DNA of 64,000 nucleotides, from contig JADGJC010000113.1 in NCBI GenBank assembly GCA_027596075.1, positions 1-64,000 on the forward strand, in the 5' to 3' direction. The notes beneath the pieces were generated by a model. That model worked only from the letters and a program-made list of their open reading frames with translations. It searched no databases and was not told the DNA's origin. This DNA comes from Rhizophlyctis rosea (taxonomy: Eukaryota; Chytridiomycota; Chytridiomycetes; Rhizophlyctidales; Rhizophlyctidaceae). Made by a program: the position numbers and the translations under genes. This document shows, one piece after another, positions 10,774 to 21,022 of the stretch. How positions within the stretch are numbered: the stretch's first letter is position 1; every line of letters starts with the position of its first letter.

Positions 10774-12784
10774 ATGCGCTCCATCAACACCATGCTCGCT
10801 TACATTCTCCTACTCCTCCTACCCCTCCTCGTCCACACAAGGCATCACCGTCGCGGCACCACCGGCCACGCCCCACTCGACACGTTCGCTCCAATATCAG
10901 CAGTCACCACAGCCCTCTCGACCACCTCGCAACTAGTCTCATGCCTCCAAAAAGCCGGAATCACGACCATAACCCCTTCCTCCTCCTCCTACAACACTGC
11001 CCGTTTCGGACATGACAAGGCCTTCAACTACAAACCCGTGGCTATCGCCTATCCCACGACGGACCAACAAGTTGCATCAGCGGTCAAGTGCGCCGTCAAA
11101 GCTGGCGTCAAGGTTGCTCCAAGGAGCGGTGGTCACTCCTATGAGGGGTATTCGATGGGTGGCATGGACGGGTCGCTTATTGTCGATGTTACGACGTTGA
11201 AGTCTATATCGGTTTCGAACGGATACGCGACGGTCGGTGCGGGCAATAGGCTTGGACCTATTGCGTTGGCGTTGTCGAAGAGTGGGGTTGCGGTCCCTGC
11301 GGGGACGTGCCCAAGGTATGGTTGGACGCTCCTTTGGACGACTTTTGCCAAGCCCTTTCTCATGGTCATTTGACATCTTCCTCACAGCGTCGGCGTGGGC
11401 GGTCACGCACTCGGAGGAGGGTTCGGAGTCGTGGGACGCAAATATGGAATGCTGTCGGACAACATCAAGAGCATCCGTTTCGTCTCCGCCGCCAGCGACC
11501 TTCTCACGGTCAATCAAGACACCAACTCCGACTTGTTTTGGGCTCTTCGCGGCGCTGGAGGTAAGGGCTGGACTCCACATCAATCATCATGACAACATCA
11601 CAATAACTCGCCCAAATCTCACATCCACTCCCCAGGCGGCAATTTCGGCATCGTCACCTCTTTCAAGTTCAAAACCTTCGCCCCTCCCTCCGAGGTCACC
11701 ACATTCGCCTACACCTGGGACGCCAAAGACTACCAACAAGTCATGTCAGCATACATGACATACGCCGCAACCGCATCCCGCGACGTGTCGTTCGAAATCA
11801 ATTGGAGTGGTCCCGACGGCGGATTCGAGATGGATGGGACGTATTTGGGACCTAAGAGTCAGCTTTCTTCTGTTTTAAAGGTTTGGATGCGTGATTTTAG
11901 TCATCTTCTTCGTTTTGTAAAGTGTTGTTGACATGGAACCAGGCACTACTACAAGCGATGCCCACCCCTACTTCCACCGACATCCAAGAAGGCGCCTACA
12001 TCGACTCCATTCTCCGCTGGGCCTGGATGAAACCAGGATCAAAGGTCTCCGACCTCGCTCTCGGCTCCGACGGCAATGACTTGAGCAAAACGGGCGACGC
12101 ACGTTACTACGGCGTAAGTCCCCATCTCACCACATCCTCCCCCTGGTCCTGCTCCACAACTCACCCCTCCAACAGGGCAAATCCCTAATCTACCTCTCCC
12201 CCCTCACGTCCACCACCCTAACCATAATGTCCAAACACCTCTCCTCCACCCCCTCCGCCGCCTCCGCCGCATACATAATCATGGACATCTGGGCCGGCGC
12301 AGTCCAAGACGGATCCCCGTACGGCGCGTCCGCCTTCCCGCACAACGACGTGAAATACAGTATTGAGTTCGTGGTGGAGTGGGATGGTCCGGGAGCGTGC
12401 GCGGCGTGTGAGAAGTGGATTGGGGACTTTGTGCATGAGATGTATGCGGATTATGTGCAGGAGTATGGGAGGCCTGTTAGGGCTTATTCGGTATGTTTGG
12501 ATTTGAATGGTCGGGGTTGTGAGATGATGCGTCAACGTGGTTTGGTTGGAAGGATGTTGACATTGCACTTCATGTCATTACAGAACTACATCGACAGGAG
12601 TTTGCCGGACTGGCAGACTGCGTACTATGGTGACAATTACTCCAGACTCCAAGATATCAAGAAGCAGTGGGATCCAAGCAACGTGTTCTCCTTCCCACAA
12701 AGCATCCAGGTAGGCTGTCATTCTGATCATATGATGTGTCAAGATTGAACAATTCTGAACTCTTAACCCTTTTCATAGGTTTGA
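10774..12784 (+). CDS. Secreted bicovalent-FAD oxidase (berberine-bridge-like)
   Basis: Seven exons: 10774-11315, 11388-11560, 11636-11880, 11943-12113, 12176-12490, 12584-12709 and 12779-12784, giving 525 aa. A hydrophobic signal peptide (MLAYILLLLLPLL) opens the protein. The FAD-binding type-4 (PP-loop) domain shows the two flavin-attachment sites of the BBE family: His in RSGGHSYEGYS and Cys in GTCPSVGVGGHALGGGFG. These give 8-alpha-histidyl and 6-S-cysteinyl bonds. FWALRGAGGGNFGIVTSF follows. The BBE tail is present (NYIDRSLPDWQTAYYGDNYSRL, then KKQWDPSNVFSFPQSI). Members oxidise sugars, oligosaccharides or secondary metabolites with O2. No biosynthetic neighbours are present, so a carbohydrate oxidase is the likelier role. 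Confidence 0.9.
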
Positions 12785-15186
12785 GAGGTCACATCAAGGC
12801 GTCATTATCAGTTGCAAAGACTTTGTTGTCGGGATGTAGTTCATTGCTATCTTAGAACTGGACTTTGAACTGTATATACCCTCTCGAAGTTTATTGTATA
12901 ATTCCTTTCTCATGCGAAGTAGTAGCGAGTGTTCATCTCGAGATATCACTTATCTTTTTCGCCTCTTCGTTGCAAAAATGATGGTTGGGATATATCTTCA
13001 TGCAAAGCGAATCGTTTTTACCGAGTTGCCTGGTCTCAGAAACAGCAAGGCGAAAAAGCACCCGCCTGCAGCCGACTTCAGTGATATCGGAGATCAATGT
13101 GAGATCTGCTTTCATTGCCAAGATATCAGGTGAGTGGAAACAGTCGATGAAAACCATGCTGTCTATAAATACTGGGGTTGACCCACCAGGACGGGTCAGA
13201 AAAAGAACAAACATCCCTTGGAGCCTGGTATGAACTCAGGAAGCTTCATATTTCGATAGCTTCATTCAAATGCGCCTGATATTTTCCGATGCAACGTGCT
13301 GGGCTGAGGGTGGCGCTTTGTCAACGTTACCCAATTTACAGTCAAAACCGAGTTTTCAAGCATCACAGTAAATAAGATCAAGGCCTCAAGCTCGTTTGCA
13401 TGCAAAGTATGCAATAACCCCGGGCAATTCGTCATCTTCGGGCTCCCCAGTATGTAGGTTGCATTGCAAACAATCGCAACTCGTGCAGTCTCTTGCAAAC
13501 AAATTGCCTTCGAAGATTTCCAAGGCTCATCACGGCCATTTGTTCTGGAGCTGATTCCGCATCTTTTTTTTCCAGATGATCCAAATCAAGCCCGAATGAT
13601 GTTGATGCATCCTGGTCTCTGGAACTGACAGTGGTTCTGAAAGATTGCAAGGTCTGCAATGCTTTCTGACTCACTCGCTGGCAAAGTTAATTAAATCGTG
13701 CGCAGACTCCACACGTTTGGCATATCATCTTTTTTTTTTGTCGTGAATGACTGTCGTGAACGTACTTCCGTATCCCGGATGTTGCACACGTCATGAGGCA
13801 AGTGGCATCCGTCCAAACATTCATTTGCGTCGCACGCAAAGTCGGCATATAATGCTCGGGATGATCGAGTCTTCTTCGTATGTAGCCTACCTGGCTTCAG
13901 TACACGCAGCATCAGGAAAAAAGATTGGCGATGCACCGGCTTTCCCACTGGCGATATGACACTGACTGCATGCCGTGATCATCGCCCGAATCTTTACGGT
14001 GGGGTTTGCATCATGCTACTGCAACTGATATGGCACAATGCTTCATTGAAGAACTCGCTCACACAAAAGACAAGGTTGGCAAGCCAAAAACAAACTCGAT
14101 CTATTGCTTGGTTTCATATATCAGCCGCTGGATCGCTATGGGGCTGTTGGAACTTGGAAAAGTGTGTCTCTCATGACTCTCTGCATATCAGATGTACTGC
14201 GAACGTGTTGTGTCCCTGAAGACCCAGATGTCTTCATGTACCCGAAGCCTGAATTAAGACAGCCAATCCCGGCAGTAACGGGTTTCATTGGAGATGTGCT
14301 AACATCCTTTGCATCATTGATCTTTCTCCCGAGCTCGACATTCACTGATTCAAGATGGGATGCCATGTTGATGATTGTTTTGCGTGATAGAATGCTTTTT
14401 TTCGTCATGCAACTAAGTAGAAGCTGAAGATGTCCCACAAAGATACACAATTCACATTTTTACAGGCTGAAGCCCCAAAGTGCGGCTGGGCTCGAAAATG
14501 CGGAAAAAGACATATTGGATTGTAGAAGGAACAAGTTACAAATGGCCTAACTCTGCAAAGCTGACTCAACCCCGTTTACGGATGAGCTGCATCAGACAGA
14601 CCCAATAATCCACTAAGCACTTTGGTCATGGTGACCTGCGATCCTGCGATCACCATCTGTCTGGCCGAGTTGGTGTCGAGGTCTGAAGCGACGCAAACAG
14701 CAAAAAAAGATTGGCGAAACATCATTAGAGAGTTGGAACATTTTGAAAATGATGAGACGTTTCAGACCCCACAGCGATCATCGATACTTGGTCTGAGATC
14801 TTTTGTTGCCTGTATGGCACCCCCAAGACAATGTTTATGGTCATATACTCACCCAGGAAGAACTTACCAATTCAACATAAAATAGGAGATAAGGAGATAC
14901 TAATTGTACGGCACAGAATACCACGGAGGAAGTTGCGGTGATTTCCATTGTTCGGTCGAAAAGCTCTGCGATCGCATGTCTTCCGTGTTGAAGCGCTTTA
15001 GCAGCATCCGAAGCCGACTGTCTCACGCATAGCCGCCGGCAGCCTCGCAGGCCGCCGCTCTTAACGAATCTCACCCAACTCCCTTGAGGTTTTGTTCACT
15101 GCTTTGTCGCTGGTTGTAGAAGGAAGGACATGACAAGACAACGAAAGAAAACTGGCCTGAGTGCCCATGGCGATAGGATCTGGGAA
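12785..15186. other. Long non-coding stretch, no gene supported
   Basis: About 2.4 kb with only short ORFs (107 codons or fewer) on both strands, none with motifs. Composition differs from nearby genes: A/T-richer, with scattered short poly-T and poly-A runs. It could be old decayed repeat sequence, but I find no terminal repeats or transposase/reverse-transcriptase motifs. Confidence 0.35.
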
Positions 15187-15561
15187 CTAAATGCCGCAGG
15201 TATATTTTGGCCCCATGTCCCTGGGAGGAGGGTTGGGTGTGAGGTGTTGAGGGTGGGAGGTCAGGGAGGAGAGTGAGACGGGTGGATGTGGGGACGGTGG
15301 GGAGTTGGGGTTGGGGGTGGTGTGCTTTGGTTTTGTGAGTCTGGTGGGTAGGAGAAGGGGCGGTGGTGGGCGAAGAGGTGGGGGTTCGAGGGTTGTTGGC
15401 GGGGCAGTGGTGTGGTTTAGGCCGGGCGGGGGAGTGTATGGGGATATTTCTGAGTATGGCGGGGCACTAGAGTATGGCTCTTTGGAGGGACCGTATGTCT
15501 GATAGTAAGGGCCATGGAGACGACGCCTCTTTTCGCTGCTCTGGGGGGTTTCTCCCTCCAT
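15187..15561 (-). CDS. Small Pro/Thr-rich hypothetical protein
   Basis: An open frame of 124 codons starts at 15561 (MEGETPQSSEKRRRLHG). The N-terminus has a basic RRR cluster and Tyr-rich sequence. The remainder is Pro/Thr/Ser/His repeats from C-rich codons. The strand-biased codon pattern matches genes elsewhere in the window, which argues for coding, but the low complexity weakens this. Function is unknown. It may instead be the first exon of a longer gene. Confidence 0.35.
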   Translation of the reverse strand: MEGETPQSSEKRRRLHGPYYQTYGPSKEPYSSAPPYSEISPYTPPPGLNHTTAPPTTLEPPPLRPPPPLLLPTRLTKPKHTTPNPNSPPSPHPPVSLSSLTSHPQHLTPNPPPRDMGPKYTCGI

Positions 15562-16749
15562 GGTGGGGTGCTGGATGGATGTGTGGGGAACGGTGGGATC
15601 GGTATGGACTGAAGGAAGAGAATTGATGGCAATATGGGTTTTGGCCAGGAAACGGGTGAGAATAATAAGGAAAGGAAGTGAGAAGGTGTGAGCGATCTTC
15701 CGGTCAAATGTTGAGTGTCAGCACACTTTGAACATATTGTGCACAGTAGTCAGTTGATGACCAGTGATGTGTGAACCTCTGCGCCACAACTATAACATAG
15801 GAACGCGTCGGGCCAATGTCCAGTCAGTCGTACGTCAATCACTCGGGTCCCCTCTTGAGCCCGTGCCCCCTTTACACTCCTTTACCACTACACTATCAGT
15901 GGCGTAAACGATCAAAGATACGAGAGCGTTTCCCGCACTCACTCTTGCTTGCTCCTTCGTCTCCGTCACTGCTCTGCGTTGGTTGAGTTGCCGAAGTATC
16001 GACACTTGATAATGTATCACTATGATGGAACTTTCACGACCACCTTCTCACCTCCCCGCGTGCTCGGCACACACCAGCCGTTGTAAGAAGTGCCCTTGTC
16101 TGCACCATACCCCAACAACCTCTTCTCTCGCCCTTTTCCTTAACTCAATAACATGACCCCTTGGCATCATACGTTTCAGTCCAAACAAAGGTGATTGTCG
16201 ACTTGGAAAACCATGCGGGGCGCTTCGTGCGCATGCGCTTGTGGCAGTACAGGAGCGGGTGTTGAGGGAAAGCGGCATGGAATCGGACCACGCAGTGATA
16301 GGAGTTCGCGCATGATGATTTGCGACTAAGTCGACTAGTTCTTGCATATGGACTCAGTCAAAAGTTTCATTGGGATGCGACTTCTGTCAGACTTTGGACT
16401 AGGGAATTGTCTTATTCAATCAGTCGAATCTAGACTGGAAGGATCGCTGACGACGTTGCAATGTCTGTGCACTTGTGTCGCTACATGGCCCACAATAACC
16501 AACATCATATCAGCAGGTCCGTCACATAAACTGCATCCACATCGCGCGATAGCGTCGGGCGTGTGCGAGTTGTGTTCATATCTATTATGAATAATTCGGC
16601 ATGTGTATGCTAGTATGCTGCTGGTAGTTTGCAATCGGTTTCAGCTAAGATCATGATGGGGCCTGATCGTCCATCTCAGTTCCACGTAGCAGTTAATGTG
16701 CATGGGACTTTTCGCATCTGGTTTACTTACTGACGTGTTGCATGGGTGC
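15562..16749. other. Non-coding stretch before the BTB relic
   Basis: About 1.2 kb with no supported gene. A minus-strand segment near 15840-15910 has a tRNA A-box-like word (TAGTGTAGTGG) but does not fold as a tRNA. The other ORFs look random. Confidence 0.35.
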
Positions 16750-16754
16750 GACCC

Positions 16755-17063
16755 CTTATCGAGAATGAACTTCGTCCCACCAAACAGACCATCACCCTCA
16801 ACATCAACAATCACAAATACACGCCGCTCCTCTCCACTCTCCTCTGAGACAGGGACTTCCTTCTTCTACAAGAAGTACCACGGCTACAAGCATGAGGAGG
16901 GGGAAAGAGGTGTTTCGGCATCGGGATGGCGGGGTGTATGAGTGTGTGGTTGAGTGGTTGAGTAAGGGGGAGAGGTTTGTGTTGCCGGTGGACCGGACAA
17001 TAGACTGCGACGATGTCGGGGGTTGTGATTATGCAACTGAAGGACATTCGGGCGCATATTCGT
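16755..17063 (+). pseudogene. Relic of a KCTD/T1-type BTB-domain gene
   Basis: Pieces of one BTB (potassium-channel T1/KCTD-like) domain read in order but in different frames. First comes ITLNINNHKYTPLLSTLL followed by a stop (near 16845). Next is SFFYKKYHGYKHEEG in a second frame. Then FRHRDGGVYECVVEWLSKGE and RFVLPVDRTIDCDDVGG lie in a third, and a final fragment VIMQLKDIRAHIRRM ends at a TAG in yet another frame. KCTD/T1 domains normally read VTLNVGG-KY-T, then FIDRDG--F--VL-YLR, so the order fits. At least two frameshifts and a stop mean this copy is not translatable as it stands. It is a different BTB type from the 27-42 kb cluster. It lies next to repeats, which fits decay in a gene-poor stretch. 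Confidence 0.5.
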
Positions 17064-17164
17064 AGAATGTAGGCGGAGCCGGACATTGAGTGGATGGTGC
17101 AACAGGCAGTGGATCAAAGTTGAATTTGGCACGTTGCCTACTCCGTGGTCTATTCTATACAAGG

Positions 17165-17270
17165 TGCAGCGGCCTCACAATGTACACAATCCTATACAAG
17201 ATGCAGAAGCGACATTCACGCAACTTTGTACAATATGCAGAAACGATACGCAGGCCAATATGTACAGGAT
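17165..17270 (+). repeat. Short degenerate repeats of a TATACAAGATGCAGAA-type unit
   Basis: The words TACAAGGTGCAG, TATACAAGATGCAGAAGCG, TACAATATGCAGAAACG and TACAGGATGCAGAACGG recur at 30-40 bp intervals. A close relative (TATACAAGATGCTGATAC, then AAATGCAGAAAGAGG) appears at about 20582, inside dispersed repeat copy B, which links the two places. Confidence 0.45.
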
Positions 17271-17303
17271 GCAGAACGGCAAAACCAACGGACGCTAACG
17301 AGC

Positions 17304-17452
17304 AAGGAAAGCAAAGAAAGCAAAGAAAGCAACGAAAGCAACGAAAGCAACAAAGCACAAATGCAAAAGATGCAAAAAAGCAAAAAAAGCAAAAAAGCAA
17401 AAAAAGCAGAAAAGCAGAAAAGCAGAAAAGCAAAAAAAGGAAAAAAAGCAAA
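17304..17452 (+). repeat. Purine-rich simple repeat (GCAAAGAAA / GCAAAAAA)
   Basis: About 150 bp are built from variants of AAAGCAAAGAAAGCAA, drifting into AGCAAAAAAAGC and AGAAAAGCAG. The plus strand has almost no T. It opens frames of Lys/Ser/Glu (+) and Phe/Leu/Cys (-) that are not genes. Confidence 0.8.
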
Positions 17453-17639
17453 GGACTTACACCCCTTACCAAACCCCGGAACACTTCCACTGTGAAGCCC
17501 ACCCGCATGGACCCACTCGTACCCTGCGCGTCCCATAAGCTACGGAGTAGGTGTTGACCTACGCCTCCGAGCCCCAGGTGGACTGACAAAAAGTCAAGTC
17601 CGTGGTGACGACATAGCCACCCAGCAGGTCTCATCCGCA

Positions 17640-18790
17640 CCCAATTTCTTGAGTTCGGCTGGCAAAAAGCCATAACCATCTTCATGCGACAGGCGCGTGC
17701 CCACTTGTATCGAGCCTTGGTACATAGGAGGTCTGCACAATATGTCGGCTCGCCATCCTAATTTGTCGGGCGTAAAAGCCACGACTGTAGGGATGCGCAC
17801 CCTTCTTGCAGTTCGCCGAGCCTTGGTACATAGGAGGTCTGCGCAATATGTCGGCTCGCCATCCTAATCTGTCGGGCGAAAAGCCACGACTGTAGGGATG
17901 CGTACCCTTCTTGGTGCCGAGATGGGTCTTAGTGTTGTTGTTGCGGGTTCTATCTACTACAAGGGGGGCAGGGGAAGCGCCTAAGGGGACAGGAGTAGCT
18001 ATACAAATATCCCATAAAACAAAGGCAAAGTCTATCTATACAAGGGAAAGCTAGACAAGAGGGGAATGCATCTAAGCGGCGCGTTGTAGCCGCACTTTGG
18101 AGGTTCTGTGACGGAACTGAGGCAAAGGTATGAGAGCTGGAAGTAGAAGAGACAAAACTTCTGGTGACAATATTCACCGACAAGCCAATGTGAGAGGGTC
18201 TATGACTTCGACAAAACCAGAAATTGGATCTGAGTCGGTCTTGACCTGCGAAGAAACGTGAGACGGCAGAATTGTAACGATCGAGTATCCGCTGGGGTAC
18301 CTACCATATGGTGGAGTCTTGACGATAGGCTGTGAAGATTTAGAAGGGATTTCGGTGCGTTATGAGCGTGGACGGCAGATCAAGGTGTGGGTCTTGGGAG
18401 GATGAGAGTGAAGGAAAGAAGTGGGGTGAAAGGAGGGTTGGCTTCTCTTTGCAAGGGTCGTTAGTCTAATCACGCAAACGATCGACAGTCAATCAGTGAG
18501 TCACCGTGATGGTCTGTGGCGCACACATTGTAGTGGCTTGGTCACTGCGTCGCATAACAGTATTACTAGCAATTCCTCTCCCGCTTCCCCATGTCTCCTG
18601 CATTACTCCTGCATGTCTCCTAAAACCCAAATCTATGTATTTTCCACCATCTTCTCACCAAACTGGCCGTACAGCGCTCAAGAGCTGGTCCTCCACCAGC
18701 ACACAATGCCGAAGTCAGTCAGGTCATTCACCAGGCGGAGCGAAAAGTCCAGGCTCCGCCCCAAGTCCGTGCCGTATCCGCCTATGGGGT
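17640..18790 (+). repeat. Dispersed repeat, copy A
   Basis: Several words recur in the same order about 2.2-2.6 kb downstream (copy B). They are GGCAAAAAGCCATAACC (17660; 20109), TTGTTGTTGCGGGTT against TTGTTGCTGCCGGGTT, GGCAAAGTCTATCTATACA (18024; 20616), GTGGCTTGGTCAC-GCGTC (18532; 20797), and a 60-70 bp block beginning CAATGCCGAAGTCAGTCAG (18704) with GGCGGAGCGAAAAGTCCAGG. Copy A also contains the 106-bp tandem duplication. I see no protein-coding domain, so it may be a non-autonomous element or LTR remnant. Confidence 0.6.
17711..17922 (+). repeat. Tandem direct duplication, 106-bp unit x2
   Basis: CGAGCCTTGGTACATAGGAG begins at 17711 and again at 17817. The two units match closely through AATATGTCGGCTCGCCATCC and GGGATGCG-ACCCTTCTT, with a handful of differences. 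The period is 106 bp. This looks like a recent local duplication within the larger repeat. Confidence 0.85.
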
Positions 18791-20000
18791 TAACACCCTT
18801 ACTGAGACCTTGAACACCAACTTGCGGATGTCTCTGGCATAGTTTTACATATCCAAATTAATCGCAATCATTCTTTTTTCATTGAGTCGCATCACAAAAC
18901 CTTGTCTAATCACACCTTCACGACTGTTAGTAAACAAACTATCCAAATACCTCTCTGCTTCAACCTCCCACCCTGCACACACAGCCATTCACCATCCTCT
19001 GTCGCTGCATCTTAAAGACCATTTTCTCACGCTACACAATCATCGCCTCTTCCCTCTCTCTCTCGGTTGCCCTCTTACCTACCGCGCGTGCTCTGGTAAG
19101 AACGGATGTCCCCGCTCCTTCTGACTGATAGAATCAAAACGCTACGAGAGAAGCTCCCGACATCAATGACCATGGCCCATGCTGGCGTCATTTGCTAGCG
19201 TCGCATGCTGGACTTCATTTTGGATTATAATCGATGCATTTCGGGGGAAGGTTCGACGGGCAATGGCATGGACTTTGCGAGACCTGTAGGACAGTCTAGG
19301 CTGAATCTGAATGTCGTCAAAGCGACGGCGAAGAATGTACCGCGTTAGTTTAAACAAGTATTGGCGCCGAAGTAGGTACGGCGTGGAATAGAGAGCGCCC
19401 GGATGACCGTACGAATGGATCTTTCGACCACGACGCATGCGGCCCACCCACCCGTTCTCGCCCATTCCCGAATCCTTGCCATAAGCTGTTCTTTGATTTT
19501 CTTGCCGAACATTAGTCAGTCCGTTGATGCGGGCGCCCGTATGTGTTCACGGACTACAGACCTATCGACGTGATTTTTCGAAATACAACGCTGGATGTTG
19601 AGTATGCCGCAGACGCAAAGAGGAACATTTGGATTTAGTATATATTTTTGAGGGTGAATCGGGAGATTTGACGCAGTGACATGTTTGACTGTCAAATATA
19701 TAGGTTGCATCTGTTCGAAGGAAACTGGGAAGCTGTGACGCATATCGTGACGCCCTTTTCGTGTCCCTACGATGTTTGTTGGCCTTGCGATTCTGGAACA
19801 CATTTGATACCAATGAGGTTTTGTATCTTCACAGGACACGAAGAAGTTACTTCGAAGAGCAGACAAGAATGTAACTACACAAGACAACGCTTTCAATGAC
19901 CTCGTGAGCACAAGTGATTTGTTTGGATAGATGATTCATATTCAAAAGTATACAAAAATACATCTCATAGAGATGAACTTGTCAGGGAAAAACCCATGAC
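18791..20000. other. Spacer between the two repeat copies
   Basis: About 1.2 kb with no supported gene. A minus-strand ORF at 19163-19465 (100 codons, Arg-rich) has no recognisable motif. A perfect palindrome TTTGACTGTCAAA lies near 19684-19696. No transposase or reverse-transcriptase motifs are visible. Confidence 0.35.
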
Positions 20001-20019
20001 TAATGGCGAGCGCGGCCAC

Positions 20020-21022
20020 CTCGAGTCCCAGTGCCCTACACGAGTGTGGGCCTTGTAGCATGTTTGGTAGCCAGTATGTCGGCATTTCAGTACTCCAAAC
20101 AGGTCGGCTGGCAAAAAGCCATAACCATTCCGAGGCCGTTGCCTCCTTGACTATGATCGTGTGCCCACCTACGGCTGGTGGGCCTTGCAAGATAGGACAG
20201 GTTCACTCGGACGTTGACTCGGCATCAACTCGATGGCTACCCCGCCTAATAGGTCATGCTAAAATGCATGACTGAAGACCTAGGACGGCCCTAACCTTGA
20301 ACCACACTTGCTCGTGGTGTTGTTTCATCCGCTTCCGAGCGGGTCTTGTGAGACAGAACAGTTCCACACTACTGGTGCTCGGCTGCACCTCGATTGCTTC
20401 ACCGTCTAATGTCGCTAGGCAAAAAGCCATAGCGTCCGGCCCTGCGAGGCCCGCCTTGAGGTACCGAAGGTTGACCCTCGGTATGCTGATGTCGTACCAG
20501 GACTGCTCCTGGGTTTTTCGCACCAAGGTCGCCCTTGATGTTGCTGCACCAAGATCGTTCTTGGTGTTGTTGCTGCCGGGTTATATACAAGATGCTGATA
20601 CAAAATGCAGAAAGAGGCAAAGTCTATCTATACATGGGGAAGCTATACATAGGAATGCTATACATGGGGACCTATACATGGGAATAACGCGAGTCAGGTG
20701 AAGGAGAAGGAAAATAGAGGAGTGAATTTGTGACCCTCATGTCAATCACAGACAGCTGGTTCGTCATAACCCATACGGCGAAGTATGTGGCTTGGTGGCT
20801 TGGTCACCGCGTCATTTTTTGGCTTCAAACTCGTCTCCTTTCCCGAGCTCCTTCCCTGTGAACATTTCCCACACCCTGTCACCAACTCACCATCGTTCCA
20901 TCGCGTAGTGCGCATAGCCTCTACTACTTCACGGCTACTTGGCTGACAAAACGCAATGCCAAAGTCAGTCAGATCACTCACCCGGCGGAGCGAAAAGTCC
21001 AGGCCGCCGCCCAAGGTCCGGA
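20020..21022 (+). repeat. Dispersed repeat, copy B
   Basis: The counterpart of copy A, about 1 kb long. The aaaaagccata word occurs twice (20112 and 20421). Ladder-like TATACATGGGGA words (20630-20680) form a short degenerate tandem array. The last conserved block, CAATGCCAAAGTCAGTCAG to GCGGAGCGAAAAGTCCAGGC (20954-21005), lies immediately before and possibly inside the 5' end of the TAF1A-like gene. Confidence 0.6.

Noticed and set aside
15835..15915. tRNA-like segment on the minus strand with an A-box-like TAGTGTAGTGG
   Set aside because: There is no proper B box, T-arm or acceptor stem. The GGGCTC / GACCC pairing does not give a tRNA fold.
17155..17685. 176-codon minus ORF rich in Phe/Leu/Cys, resembling membrane spans
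   Set aside because: It is the antisense reading of the purine-rich simple repeat.
19163..19465. 100-codon Arg-rich minus ORF between repeat copies
   Set aside because: It has no recognisable motif, lies in repeat-rich non-coding sequence, and its coding character is not convincing.
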